NCBI GenBank assembly: GCA_030789695.1
Contig: CM061142.1
Span: forward strand, 45,555,375 to 45,619,374
DNA: 64,000 nt
Origin: Scilla litardierei
Lineage: Eukaryota > Streptophyta > Magnoliopsida > Asparagales > Asparagaceae
Reading direction: 5' to 3'
Shown here: positions 11,798-21,042 of the stretch, piece by piece
Layout of the letters: each line of letters starts with the position of its first letter
Position numbering within the stretch: the stretch's first letter is position 1
Program-made: the position numbers and the translations under genes
The notes under the pieces: model-generated
Told to the model about the DNA's origin: nothing
The model's input: the letters and a program-made list of their open reading frames with translations, nothing else
The model's database searches: none

Positions 11798-13167
11798 TGA
11801 ATAATCTAGCAATATAAAAACAACATGGATTATTAAACTGTAAAAACAATCAGACATCCACGCATGTATTTTTACCATTTTCATAAAGAAAATTAACATT
11901 CATGCATGCTTTTTAACATTTTCATATCGTGAATTAATAAGGAAAAACTTAACATCCACGCATGCTTTTTGACAGTTTCATTGTAACATTAACATAGCAT
12001 GAAAAATAGTTAGCATCCACGCATTTAATGTATAAGCAATGAAAATAATTTAGGACTATGGGGATCAGCCAGCCGACACCGAAATAAAAAGAAATACAGT
12101 TCGAAGTTACATCAAAAATTGCATGAAAGAATAAATACATCTCGGAAACTTCAGAGAGAAGCCTCTTTCTTCTTTGTGCTTACGCCTTCAGCTCCTTTTT
12201 GGTGTCCTTCGGTCTTCTTTTTTACATATATTTCCTCACTTACAAAATCTCTCAAAAAGAAAAAATTGCAAAAAGAAAAGATGTCGGAAACCTGGCTGAT
12301 CCCTAAAAACATAGCCTAATCACACATCCACGCAGATAATATACGGAAAATATACAACCACACAGATAATCATTTCACAGGCATGTAAAGATTAATTAAA
12401 TAATCTAAATAGTGTGTGACGTGCTAAAAATTATTTTTGAAAAACTTTTTACCTTTGATCCATATTTTTAATGTTTTATTTTCCGATTTAACCCTTTTTA
12501 AGATTTCTTTAATTATTTTGGGCTTTAGGGGCAAAAAAGGAAAAATTATTTATGTAAATAGACTAATTTTCAGGCTTTTGGGCCATGAAAACAACCCATT
12601 AGGGTTAATTGGGCCTCCCCCGAAAAATGGCCCGTTTAGGGCTAGGGTTTCCGGAAAAAACCCTAAGGGGCCCGCGCGGCGCGCCGCCGCGACGGCGGGC
12701 CGCGGTAGTTGGCCGCGGCTACAGGCCGCGGCAGCGGGGCCGCGGCCACAGGCCGAGGCTTTTTACCGCCGGCGGCGCTCGTAGAGCGCCGCCGTTTCGC
12801 CCTTTGGGCGTGCGGGGTATGGATCAAGGTTGGGGGTAAAAAACTAATTTTTTTTAGCATTTAGATCTCTAAAAACTGATTTTTATTGTTTTTAGACATG
12901 CGGATCTAAATAAAAATGTGATTTTTACCGTGTTTTTAAACTTTTTGATCCTAAAACATGCAGATCAAACGTGAAACGGAAGTTTAGATCTAAAATGTTT
13001 TGATATTTACATCTAGATTCGACGAGAGAATCTAGACGACGGTTGGTGAAGGATGCACTTTTCGCTCCCCGTTGAGATGATTACGATCTTCTTAGACTGA
13101 GCGGTTAATGGATCTCCTTCCTCGCGTGTCGCCGCCTTTTCCAATGAGCGTGATCGTGCTGATAACG
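11798..13167 (-). promoter_or_regulatory. Leader (5' UTR) of copia A with primer-binding site and GC-rich block
   Basis: There is no coding frame of note. Minus-strand positions 13167-13154 directly abut the 5' LTR and read CGTTATCAGCACGA. This matches the anticodon arm of plant tRNA-Ile(AAU) if the wobble A is inosine, and I take it as the primer-binding site. A sharply GC-rich block (about 12661-12800) full of GGCCGCGGC-like words lies in otherwise AT-rich leader. An imperfect CATCCACGCATG motif recurs at roughly 11856, 11955, 12015 and 12325. Confidence 0.6.
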
Positions 13168-13286
13168 TGTTGTGAAGGGAAAAGTAGGGAAATAGGTGTA
13201 AGGGTTAAGAGCACATCTACCCTCTTATTTATAGCTTTCAATGGTGGGCCGGATACCCAATGGGCCGCATGGGCCTATTCATAACA
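13168..13286 (-). repeat. 5' LTR of copia A
   Basis: The 119-bp LTR begins TGTTGTGAAGGG, ends CATTCATAACA-like (TATTCATAACA), and is followed by TSD ATAAC. It pairs with 6696-6815. Confidence 0.92.
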
Positions 13287-13517
13287 ATAACAATATTGTT
13301 AAATTCTTAGAACGGGCGGGATAGTTTTCATAAATTACGCCAAATACCATCAGGCAGCTTTGAGCAGTCTTTTATTACTACGAAGCAGGTAAATATTATC
13401 TCTTTGCAGCAGGTAAATATCATAAATTACGCCAAATATTATCTCGCTTCGCTAATTATTTGAACTTTTTCCGATTGAGGCGAGAAAATTATTGGGGGTG
13501 CACTATATACATTATCT
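13287..13517. other. Spacer between copia A and the TRIM
   Basis: AT-rich sequence of about 230 bp with a short repeated phrase (GCAGGTAAATAT near 13386 and 13409; ATAAATTACGCCAAATA near 13330 and 13423). Nothing coding is seen. Confidence 0.5.
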
Positions 13518-14103
13518 TGTTGTGAATGGGTATTTACTGGGTTGGATGAGTTATTGGGCCACCCAAGTGTTTGGGCCCATATCTGTAGAAGCCCACTTGT
13601 ATTCTCCCCTTTGGCTATAAATATAGACTTGAGGGCTCTCCCCTCAGTAGTTGATTCATAACACGTTATCAGCACGAGCCTCTAAAAAACTTCCTTTTTT
13701 CCTCAAAATTTTTCCGTTCGTTGCGAAGGCGAAGGCGGGAGATTCACGAGCGCGGTGCAAGGCTTCCTCAATCGAGCGTCGTCATCCGCGTAGGGCTTCG
13801 AGCAAACGTCGCTATATCCGGAGGACGGATATAGAGGTAAAAACTCTAAAAACAAAGTTTTTAATCATACGTATGATTAACCCTCCCCTAGATCTCACAA
13901 GATCGTCATGGGGATTCATCGTCGCCTTGAAAACGACGGATTATTCATCCCAAAAATCAAATTTTTTTAGGGCTTTTGGATTTTTCTTTCAAACCCTAAA
14001 TCCCAAGTGTTTGGGCCCATATCTGTATAAGCCCACTTGTATTCTCCCCTTTGGCTATAAATATAGACCTGAGGGCTCTCCCCTCAGTAGTTGATTCATA
14101 ACA
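13518..14103 (+). mobile_element. TRIM (miniature LTR retrotransposon), 586 bp
   Basis: A left LTR at 13518-13663 (146 bp, TGTTGTGAATGG...TTCATAACA) and a right LTR at 14002-14103 (102 bp, same 3' portion, first 44 bp missing) enclose only 338 bp. TSD TATCT sits at 13513-13517 and 14104-14108. The primer site abuts the left LTR (13664-13677). Non-autonomous TRIMs encode nothing and are moved by a related element's proteins. The identical primer site and matching LTR ends of copia A make an A-type copia the likely helper. The right LTR truncation, exactly where the PPT should be, is odd and suggests a deletion after insertion. Confidence 0.9.
13664..13677 (+). promoter_or_regulatory. TRIM primer-binding site (tRNA-Ile anticodon arm type)
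   Basis: CGTTATCAGCACGA follows the LTR with no spacer, the same 14 bases as in copia A. It complements the anticodon stem and loop of tRNA-Ile with IAU anticodon (inosine read as G), not a tRNA 3' end. Confidence 0.6.
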
Positions 14104-14108
14104 TATCT

Positions 14109-15429
14109 AAATAATTGCTTTATTTAGTTTATTTATTAAATTTGTGGTGAGAAGAGATCGAGGGACCACCCGCCCGGAATCCATTTATTCTTGTGATGTG
14201 TTTAATTATTTTGTTTATTTTATTGCCCAAAAACCTGAGGGCTTGGTAGGAGATGCCCCTATGTACACTACCACTAGGTCTCATTTTCCTAGGATCATCG
14301 CCCAGTTGGTGGCTTGCACATCTATCCCCATTCAAACGTATGTACATGCATCATGGTGTTGTACCAAAAAAGCTCAGTCACCGTCGTCCTCCACCACCAC
14401 CTCCTCGTCCTTATCCACATCCACATACCTATCCTTACTATAGAGATGACAATCATTTAGACATGGACTATCTGCACCTCAAGAATGAGATGCAGAGAAG
14501 GAAATTTGCCCAAAAAGGCACGAAAATGAAAGAACGAAAGACATTTGGGTTTTGATTTGATGTTTTTTTTGGCTATTTTCGAACAGATTCCCTTCCAGCA
14601 TGTAGTCCTTCTCATCATTTATTATTCAGTGCCAGTGCCGGTGCCAATGTCATGACTGTAATCTAATGAGTTTTTATTTCATGATCAGAAAGTCATGATT
14701 AGGTACCGATCATGTGCCTATCAGGCTCGAGAATTGATTGCGGGAAGAATAAAGAGAAAAAAAAAAAGAAAGTTCTCCTTTCTACTCTCTGTATTGGTTT
14801 ATGTCAATGGCTTGCGTAGTATCTGATAGTTTTATATATACTCGGGTTGCGGGTACCTTATGAAAGATGCCACACATTGCCTAATTAAGAGCATTATTTA
14901 GTTTAATTTTTAATTTTGTGGAAGGAAGAGATTAAGGGACCACCTGCATGGATCCATTTATTCTTGTGATTAGTTTAATCATTCTGTTTATTTATTATCA
15001 AAAATGAGGCTTGGCAGGAGACTAAGGGAACACCAGATCTCATTTTTCTAGGGTCACCATCCACTTTGTAGTTTGCACACCTATCACAATTCCATATATA
15101 CCCCCTCGTCGTCGTCCTCCTTGTTTTCGTCCTCGTTCATTTTCACATCCCTATCCTTTCTATAGATATGTCAATCATTTATCGTTCAGGAATACGTTTT
15201 TTTATTTCATGATCAGTTGCCAACCTAGCATTTCGACAGTAAAAAGGCATAGTATCTTAAATGTAATATCTGATCTTAAGTCCTGATCAGCTATCGATCA
15301 TGTACGTATTGGGCTCGAGTTGTCGACGATGCCTGATTGATTAGATGGAGAATAAAGAGAGTGGATAATATCCTTTTTCTACCCTCTGCATTTGTTTATG
15401 TCAATAGCATGTGGTGTATCACACAAGGT
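14109..15429 (+). repeat. Tandem duplication of a non-transposon segment (copies about 14109-14883 and 14884-15429)
   Basis: Two diverged direct copies share ordered blocks: TTATTTAGTTTA at the start, GGGACCACC, CCATTTATTCTTGTGAT, TCTCATTTTYCTAGG, a proline-codon-rich stretch, CACATCCCTATCC-like text and a TTTATGTCAATRGC end. The second copy is shorter. It looks like the 3' end of a plant gene or pseudogene, not a transposon, and lies between the TRIM and copia B. Confidence 0.7.
14355..14555 (+). pseudogene. Exon-like proline-rich and charged segment, unrecognised
   Basis: The frame reads RRPPPPPPRPYPHPHTYPYY, then RDDNHLDMDYLHLKNEMQRR, then KFAQKGTKMKERKTFGF and a TGA at 14553-14555. The composition (poly-Pro then a basic, amphipathic tail ending cleanly at a stop) looks like a real terminal exon. 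I do not recognise the protein. The second copy (about 15105-15195) keeps only the PRRRRPP...HPYPFYRYVNHL part in decayed form. Whether the first copy is still expressed cannot be told. Confidence 0.35.
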
Positions 15430-15697
15430 TGTGTCCAAACCAATCTCTCAAACTAAGCTTTGAGGTATGTATTTATAGCTGCAGAAACTTGGGCATAATT
15501 CATGAAGAATATGACAAAGAAACTTATAGGTGGTAGGATTGTCAGAAGAAGTAGACATATGGTATTCACCATATGCATATATATATATTATCATATGAGA
15601 GTTACAAGTCCCTCGGAATCCAAGGGACACCCACTAAGAGTGGTTGTAATGGTGGATGTCAGTGGGTGGAGACCAAAGGTCTCTCCCATTCATAACA
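15430..15697 (-). repeat. Probable 3' LTR of copia B
   Basis: The segment ends CCCATTCATAACA at 15697, the same terminal style as copia A and the TRIM, and precedes the same downstream text (GGATCCAGAG, GTGGGAAAAAACCA) that follows A's 3' LTR. The start TGTGTCCAAACC at 15430 is the best TG candidate, but without the partner LTR it is uncertain. Confidence 0.55.
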
Positions 15698-15917
15698 CTC
15701 CTCCTCATCCATCCATTCTTAGCATATTAATTCTTCATGATCCAATACGCTAAGGTGGGGTGGATACTCCTGGATCCAGAGTTACAGTGTTTTGCCTCGT
15801 TAAAATCTTAGCTGTGGAAAACCTAGTGGGAAAAAACCAACAGCTTAAGGAAAAAGAGTACAATACACAAATTACTCCACCTGATCCGTACAAGCTTCAG
15901 GCTTGTAGGTCTTTCAG

Positions 15918-16468
15918 TTATCGCATCCCTATATCTTTTACAAGCTTTCTAAAAGTACATCTAGGCGATGCATTAGTAAACAGATCAGCTAAATTATTAC
16001 AACACTGAATCTGCCGTACTTCAATCTACTTCTGCTCTTGTAGCTCGTGCGTCCAGAAGAACTTGGTAGAGATGTGCTTCGTCTTGTCGTCCTTGATATA
16101 ACCAGATTGTAGTTGAGCTATACAAACTGCATTATCTTCAAATGATATGGTTGGCTCAAGGTCGTCTGTCTTTAGGCCGGTCGTCACTAGAATGTGATGA
16201 ATGGCTGAACGAAGCTAAACACATTCTCTGCTAGCTTCATTGATTGCCAGGAGCTCTGAGTGGTTGGATGAGACTGCTGTGGTGGTCTGCTTCACAGATT
16301 TTCAGGAGATGGTCGTACCACCACATGTGAACACAAAACCAGTTTGTGATTTCTCGGTGCGAGGATCAGACTTGTAACCTGCATCTGCATAATCAATTAA
16401 GGTGGGAGATCCACCTTTAGGGAAATATAATCCCAGGTCAATTGACCCTTGGAGGTAGCGCAGAAGCT
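15918..16468 (-). pseudogene. pol: Copia B RNase H C-terminal part
   Basis: The frame closes at 15918-15920 after LVKDIGMR. Upstream it matches copia A RNase H block by block (FFWTHELQ-type helix, NAVCIAQLQ, LLAINEASRE, YADAGYKSDPRTEKSQTGF). A TAG at 16215-16217 replaces the Trp of the FWLRS motif, a G-to-A type change. The reading is cut at 16468 by the Tekay insertion and resumes at 27674. Confidence 0.85.
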
Positions 16469-16473
16469 GCTTA

Positions 16474-19400
16474 TGTAACGGTCGCTTCCCGACCTTATGA
16501 ATTTTCTACGTGCACGTGCTTTATCGTGCACATATTTTATTTGGCTATTTCTGGATTCCGAAATATGCGATGTGATATGCCGTTGTGACCGTTTGGGAGT
16601 GTAGAATTTTATTGTAATTTTTAAGAACGTCATTTCACTGTTCGTTTTCTCGCAAAACGATTTTGAACGATAGGGACGTTTTAGTCATTTGACTCAAAGC
16701 GCCGTTTCCAATTTTACGTTAATTTTTGGTAGGTGTTACGCACGATCGAGCTCTGTAGATCTGTGCGTCTCGTCTCCACGATCGCTCCGGTATTTTCGGA
16801 TTATTTTTCTGACGCCCAGATTGAGAGATATCACCCGGAATAACCTCGACCGTCGATTTTCCCCAATCAGATTCAAATTTTGAAATTGTTAGCCAAATCT
16901 GGCTAAATCTTTCTTTTAAATCGTTTTAAATCTTTCCTAATCTTCTTCTCTAATCTCCCCTAGACTTACTCCAACCTGCACACCTCCCACCCCTATACAC
17001 CTAACACATTTAACCCTAAACTTATACCTATTTAGCATTGAATTATTATTATATAACACTAACCCTAACTTAACCCTAACCCTAGGTCTAATTACACAGC
17101 CGCCGGCCCCCCTAAAACAAAAACCCCCAAAATCCCTCTCCCTCTCTCCTATCTCCCTCTCCCTCACGGCGAGGCCGCCGCCGCGCCTCCCCCGCGAGAT
17201 CCCGACGCCGGCCCCCTCGCGACCCTCCGGCGATCCCCTCTCCACGGCGCCCTCGCCGCATCCCGATGCCGCCACGACCCTGTCTCCGGTGCCTTGACTA
17301 GGCCGCGACCGCGAGGCCCCCTCTCGCGTCGCCCGCTTTTAATCCCCGAGCCCCGCCGCGATCCACCGCACGCCGTCGCTCTCCTCCTCGCATCCACGGC
17401 GAGCGCCGCAGCCCGCGCCACCGTGACCGCCTGTGCACAGCCCCGAACGCTGCTGTGACCGCCTATGCACAGCCCAACGCCGCCGCTCGCATTCTCGCTC
17501 GCAGCCCCGCCGCGATTCACAGCCTTCCCCACTCATCTGCAGATCCCCGAGCACAGCCCCACTCTCAGCCGCTTATCCGCAGCCCCGCACAGAGGCCGCA
17601 CCGCCGCGATCCCCGAGCACGCGCCACTGCCTGCAGTGCCGCCTGACGCTGCGCCGTCGCTTCCGTGCACTTCCCGACCGCACTTCGGCCTTCCTGATGC
17701 CGCACGGCCCGACTCCGATCACCTGCGCCGTTAGCCCACCGCCGGAGGCCCCCCTAGCACACGTCGCAGAGCTCATTATCTTCCGACATCGTGACCCGTC
17801 ACCGTTACCGTTGCCTGAGACGTTTCGTTGCGCTACCCGCAACCGAAGCAATCTCGACACCGTACCCGTAGCCGTGACATCTCGGCTGCGCTACCCGCAG
17901 CCGTTACGATCCTGAGAGGATTCTGAGACGACCTTTACTGTCCTACCCACAGTCAGAGACACGAGCACCGCCACCGTTTCCAGACCCGACGCTGGATTAG
18001 TGCGCGTTCCTCACACCAGGTTAGCCCTCTTACTCATAGCGCAACCCAACAATAGAGAAACCGAAAACCTAACTAAAATCGGACAACTGTAACTAAATTT
18101 ACTTTTCCGCACTAGTAAAACGCTGCTCACTGTAGAAAATCGACCATCAGACAATTTTCTGTGCATATAGAGTAGTGGTCGATTTAGGCTGTTAAAACAC
18201 CAAATCGTGACTCTGACAATTTGGGTAGTCCCGACAACCTAGAAACAAACCTAAATAGAATTTATTGAAATCGCGACCTGACACCGTCGCTGTGACCTGT
18301 TTCAGACGGACTATCGCGGACGCGACGACTGGACGAGACGCCCCGGACAGACGACGCACTTGCCACCGCAGGCAAGTTTACCCACTTGCGTTTTTGATCG
18401 TGCCTTGGTATTAAATTGTTAGAACTGTTAGACTGTGAGTGTATAGAACTGGACGTGAAATGATAGCGTCCGGGTCGCCCTGACGACTTAGACTTGACGA
18501 CGAAGTCTAGGCCCGACAAACAACAACTTTTGACACCGTAGGATTATCTTGTGTGTGCGTGCGTGTGGACACCCTAGAATAACATCTCCTGTACACTGGT
18601 CGTGTCATGTCCCTGTTACACAAAAAGCCTACGGGCGTTTTAGATGCTTCCCGAGCGGAAGTGATCTCCGTGATACAAAAAGCCTTCGGGCGTTTCAGAT
18701 GCTCTCCCTGCGAGAGTGATCTCCGTGATACAAAAAGCCTTCCGGCGTTTCAGATGCTTCCCTAGTGGAAGTGATATCCGTGATACAAAAAGCCTGCGGG
18801 CGTTTTAGGTGCTTCCCTAGCGGAAGTGATCTCTCTACTTCTTGTCCTGAGTTCCTGGGTTTGGGGTAGGGTTGAGCGTGCACACGGAGAGAGGGTCTGA
18901 TCCCCCTCAAAACGTAAGGCGTGAACCCTTCGTGTCTCGCGTGTCGTGTCCCGTCCGTCTTGTCTTGTCTAGTTCCGTCTTGTCCTGTCACCTTTAGGAT
19001 AGTCCCGTAGTCGGTAGCACACGCTACGACTACTGCTTGCTTCGCTTTACTTTTCCTGTTGAGTTACTTCCTTCTTTTACTTCTCAGTTATAACCCCAGC
19101 ATGCTAATCAACCAGTAAAACGATGTCTAATAGTTCAGTACACTTGCAGTAGAGTCCGACTTTCTGTTGTAGACTTTATCTAACGTACAGTTCCTTTCTT
19201 TGGTGCTGTACATCAGGTGTCGAGCCGGAGTACGATGACCAGGCAGAGCTACCCGAGGACGTAGAGCCGGACGACGCCGATCCTGAGTCCGTGCCCGAGG
19301 AGGACTAGCGTTAGAGATCTCCGCTGCTGGTCCAGAGGTTCCATTATAGTTGTTGGGTGCGTAGCACCATTTGCTTCTGTTTAGGTTGGGTGCTTGCACC

Positions 19401-19650
19401 AGTAGTTTTCTTTCTGTCGTTGTAGCTGACTCAGGCTTTTGTTGGACTCAGTACGTTGGATAAATAATTTGGAATAAAATGTTTGTTTTTCTTTTTCTAT
19501 ACTTTTATTGTTCTGTACTAACATGCAGGGACCTGTACCTTCGACTTGGAGTACCACACAGACGCTTATTGGGTCTGGGCTTCTCAGCTCTGGCCTAAGC
19601 AGGCCTTAGTCACGCTTTGCCTCCGTTGTTTTGGGAAGCGGGGCGTGACA
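16474..19650 (+). repeat. 5' LTR of Tekay element
   Basis: It begins TGTAACGGTCGC and ends GGGGCGTGACA. It contains a CCCTAA-rich stretch near 17047-17090, a strongly GC-rich block (about 17160-17930) that yields spurious open frames on both strands, and a tandem 55-bp array (18617-18838). It matches 24492-27668 with dispersed differences and equal length. Confidence 0.92.
18617..18838 (+). repeat. Four tandem 55-bp units with a conserved mini-hairpin in the LTR
   Basis: Units start near 18617, 18674, 18729 and 18784. Each carries AAAAAGCC then GGGCGTTT and a hairpin with 5-bp stem and 5-nt loop: CTTCC/GGAAG in units 1, 3 and 4, CTCTC/GAGAG in unit 2. The same array, again with the CTCTC/GAGAG variant in unit 2, is at about 26636-26857 in the 3' LTR. 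Confidence 0.85.
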
Positions 19651-19658
19651 GGTTTTAG

Positions 19659-19674
19659 TGGTGGCCCATGTAGG
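19659..19674 (+). promoter_or_regulatory. Primer-binding site, tRNA-Ile 3' end
   Basis: TGGTGGCCCATGTAGG begins 8 nt after the LTR. The reverse complement of the 3' end (with CCA) of plant tRNA-Ile(AAU), recalled as ending CTGCATGGGCCA plus CCA, is TGGTGGCCCATGCAGG, so 15 of 16 bases agree. Element Y has all 16. Confidence 0.75.
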
Positions 19675-19783
19675 TCCCATTCCCATTCTTTCTGCAAGTA
19701 CGGAACAATAGGAGTATTAACATTCATTTTTATTGTTATCCAGTAATCGTACGAGTCTAATCTCTATGTTTCTTGACAATAGG

Positions 19784-20930
19784 ATGGTAGGACGACGCGT
19801 CACCCGATCCGAAAACTTAGGCGATGGAGTTCCGAAAGACTAGGGCGGAGAGTTTCTTCAGTTTCTGGGCGTGATGAAAGAGAAGCTGGACGTGCAGCAC
19901 CAGTTGGTTCAGTAGTCCCACCGTGCTGCCCATGCTCCTCCAGTAGCACCACCACCACCTCCGCCTGCCCCTCGAGCTGCTCCGGGAGTGAAGCAGTTCA
20001 ATGAGCTTCAGCCGAAGGCATTTTCCAGGAAGGAAGGACCGTTGGCTGCTGATGAGTGGATTCTGAGTACTGAGGAGAAGCTGATTGCTGCAAAGATTCC
20101 CGATGATACCCAGGTCGAGATAGCGAAGATGCAATTGTCAGAGAATGCTAGGAACTAGTGGCGCATTGAGGAGAGGCGCCTGCAGAAGCCAGTGGAGTAG
20201 AGGACTTTCCGCTCGATGTTCAAGGATAAGTATTTCACCAAGGCTGCTAGGAGGGAAATGTTCAGCAGATTTGTGGACTTGAAGCAGGGGGATATGACAG
20301 TCGACGAGTACGAGGCAGAGTTTGAGATGCTGAGTCGGTTTGCCCCACATGTGGTGAGGAAGGAGGAGAAACGAGCTGATCGTTTCCGTCAGGGATTGCG
20401 TCCGAAGATTCAGGCTTCGATGTCTTCTGCAGATTTCACGACCATGGGAGCTGTGCTGAATGCCGCGAGGAACCATGAGACCATATCGCGTCTACCTGAC
20501 CCTCCAGCTGATAGAGGGAAGCGTCCCATGGAGCAGTACCGGCCACCTGCTAGGCCGGCGATGAGGCCAGTCCAGACAGTGCCTTTCAAGAGGCCAGGAG
20601 CACCTATGCAGACTCAGAGTAAGGGAACATGCCATTACTGCAGGAAGATAGGACACGTTCAGAAGGATTGTAGGAGGAAGCTGGGATTGTGCTTGGTTTG
20701 TGGAGATGCTTCGCATGCAGCTAAGGATTGTCCGAGAGCGTGTCATGCCATGGTCGGAGCACCAGCCCCGCTACAGAGTAGATCACCTGCCCCGGTTCAG
20801 AGAGGAGCTGCTGTACGTGGACCACCCTTGGCACCACAGAGGCAGATGTTTCAGAGGGCAGTGCAACCCCAGAGGCCGGCATACACCATGACCGATGTTG
20901 AGACTGAGGAGCTGGATGGAGTTATTGCAG
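19784..20930 (+). pseudogene. gag: Tekay Gag (four in-frame stops)
   Basis: The ATG at 19784 opens MVGRRVTRSENLG. The capsid core follows in the same frame (FNELQPKAFSR, ADEWI, KIPDDTQVEIAKMQLSENAR, then FRSMFKDKYFTKAARREM, LKQGDMTVDEYEAEFEMLSR, FRQGLRPKI). Two zinc knuckles end it: CHYCRKIGHVQKDC and CLVCGDASHAAKDC. Stops lie at 19841, 19913, 20156 and 20198; three sit where Gln or Trp is expected and fit C-to-T or G-to-A changes. The protein would coat the RNA and form the virus-like particle. At 20930 the frame meets a GT splice donor that leads into protease. Confidence 0.9.
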
Positions 20931-21042
20931 GTACACTTCAAATCTAGTCTTTCGTTTCATAGTGTAGATCTTAATGTTAGCTATGTTTGTTTGCCTTGTT
21001 TGTAGAGTATCTTGGTTTGACCATAGTTCTTTCGTATCCTAG
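20931..21042 (+). other. Candidate 112-nt intron between gag and protease
   Basis: The segment begins GTACAC and ends TCCTAG. Removing it joins the gag frame (…GVIAG) to the protease frame (TILVSS then LFDSGAS) in phase, whereas reading through hits the TAG at 20945. The donor context GCAG/GT and acceptor CTAG/G are canonical. Element Y has a homologous donor and acceptor at the same place (49733-49881). Splicing is inference from position and phase. Confidence 0.6.

Larger units (their letters stand above)
6696..13286 (-). mobile_element. Complete but decayed Ty1/copia element A (6.6 kb)
   Basis: The element is bounded by TSD ATAAC and by LTRs of 120 and 119 bp. Read on the minus strand, the order is 5' LTR, primer-binding site, a GC-rich leader of about 1.4 kb, gag, protease, integrase, reverse transcriptase, RNase H and 3' LTR. 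Protease-integrase-RT order is diagnostic of Ty1/copia. Frameshifts, an in-frame stop in gag and a YVDN in place of YVDD in reverse transcriptase show it is no longer autonomous. It shares family-level similarity with copia B (15430-54.6 kb). Confidence 0.93.

Noticed and set aside
17047..17090. Telomere-like CCCTAA repeats in the Tekay LTR (also 25078-25105)
   Set aside because: Only a few imperfect units, present identically in both LTRs of a retrotransposon, so they are LTR sequence and not a telomere.
17433..17915. Long open frames on both strands in the GC-rich LTR block
   Set aside because: They lie wholly within an LTR, overlap on opposite strands, have low-complexity Arg/Pro/Ala composition and recur in the other LTR with breaks.
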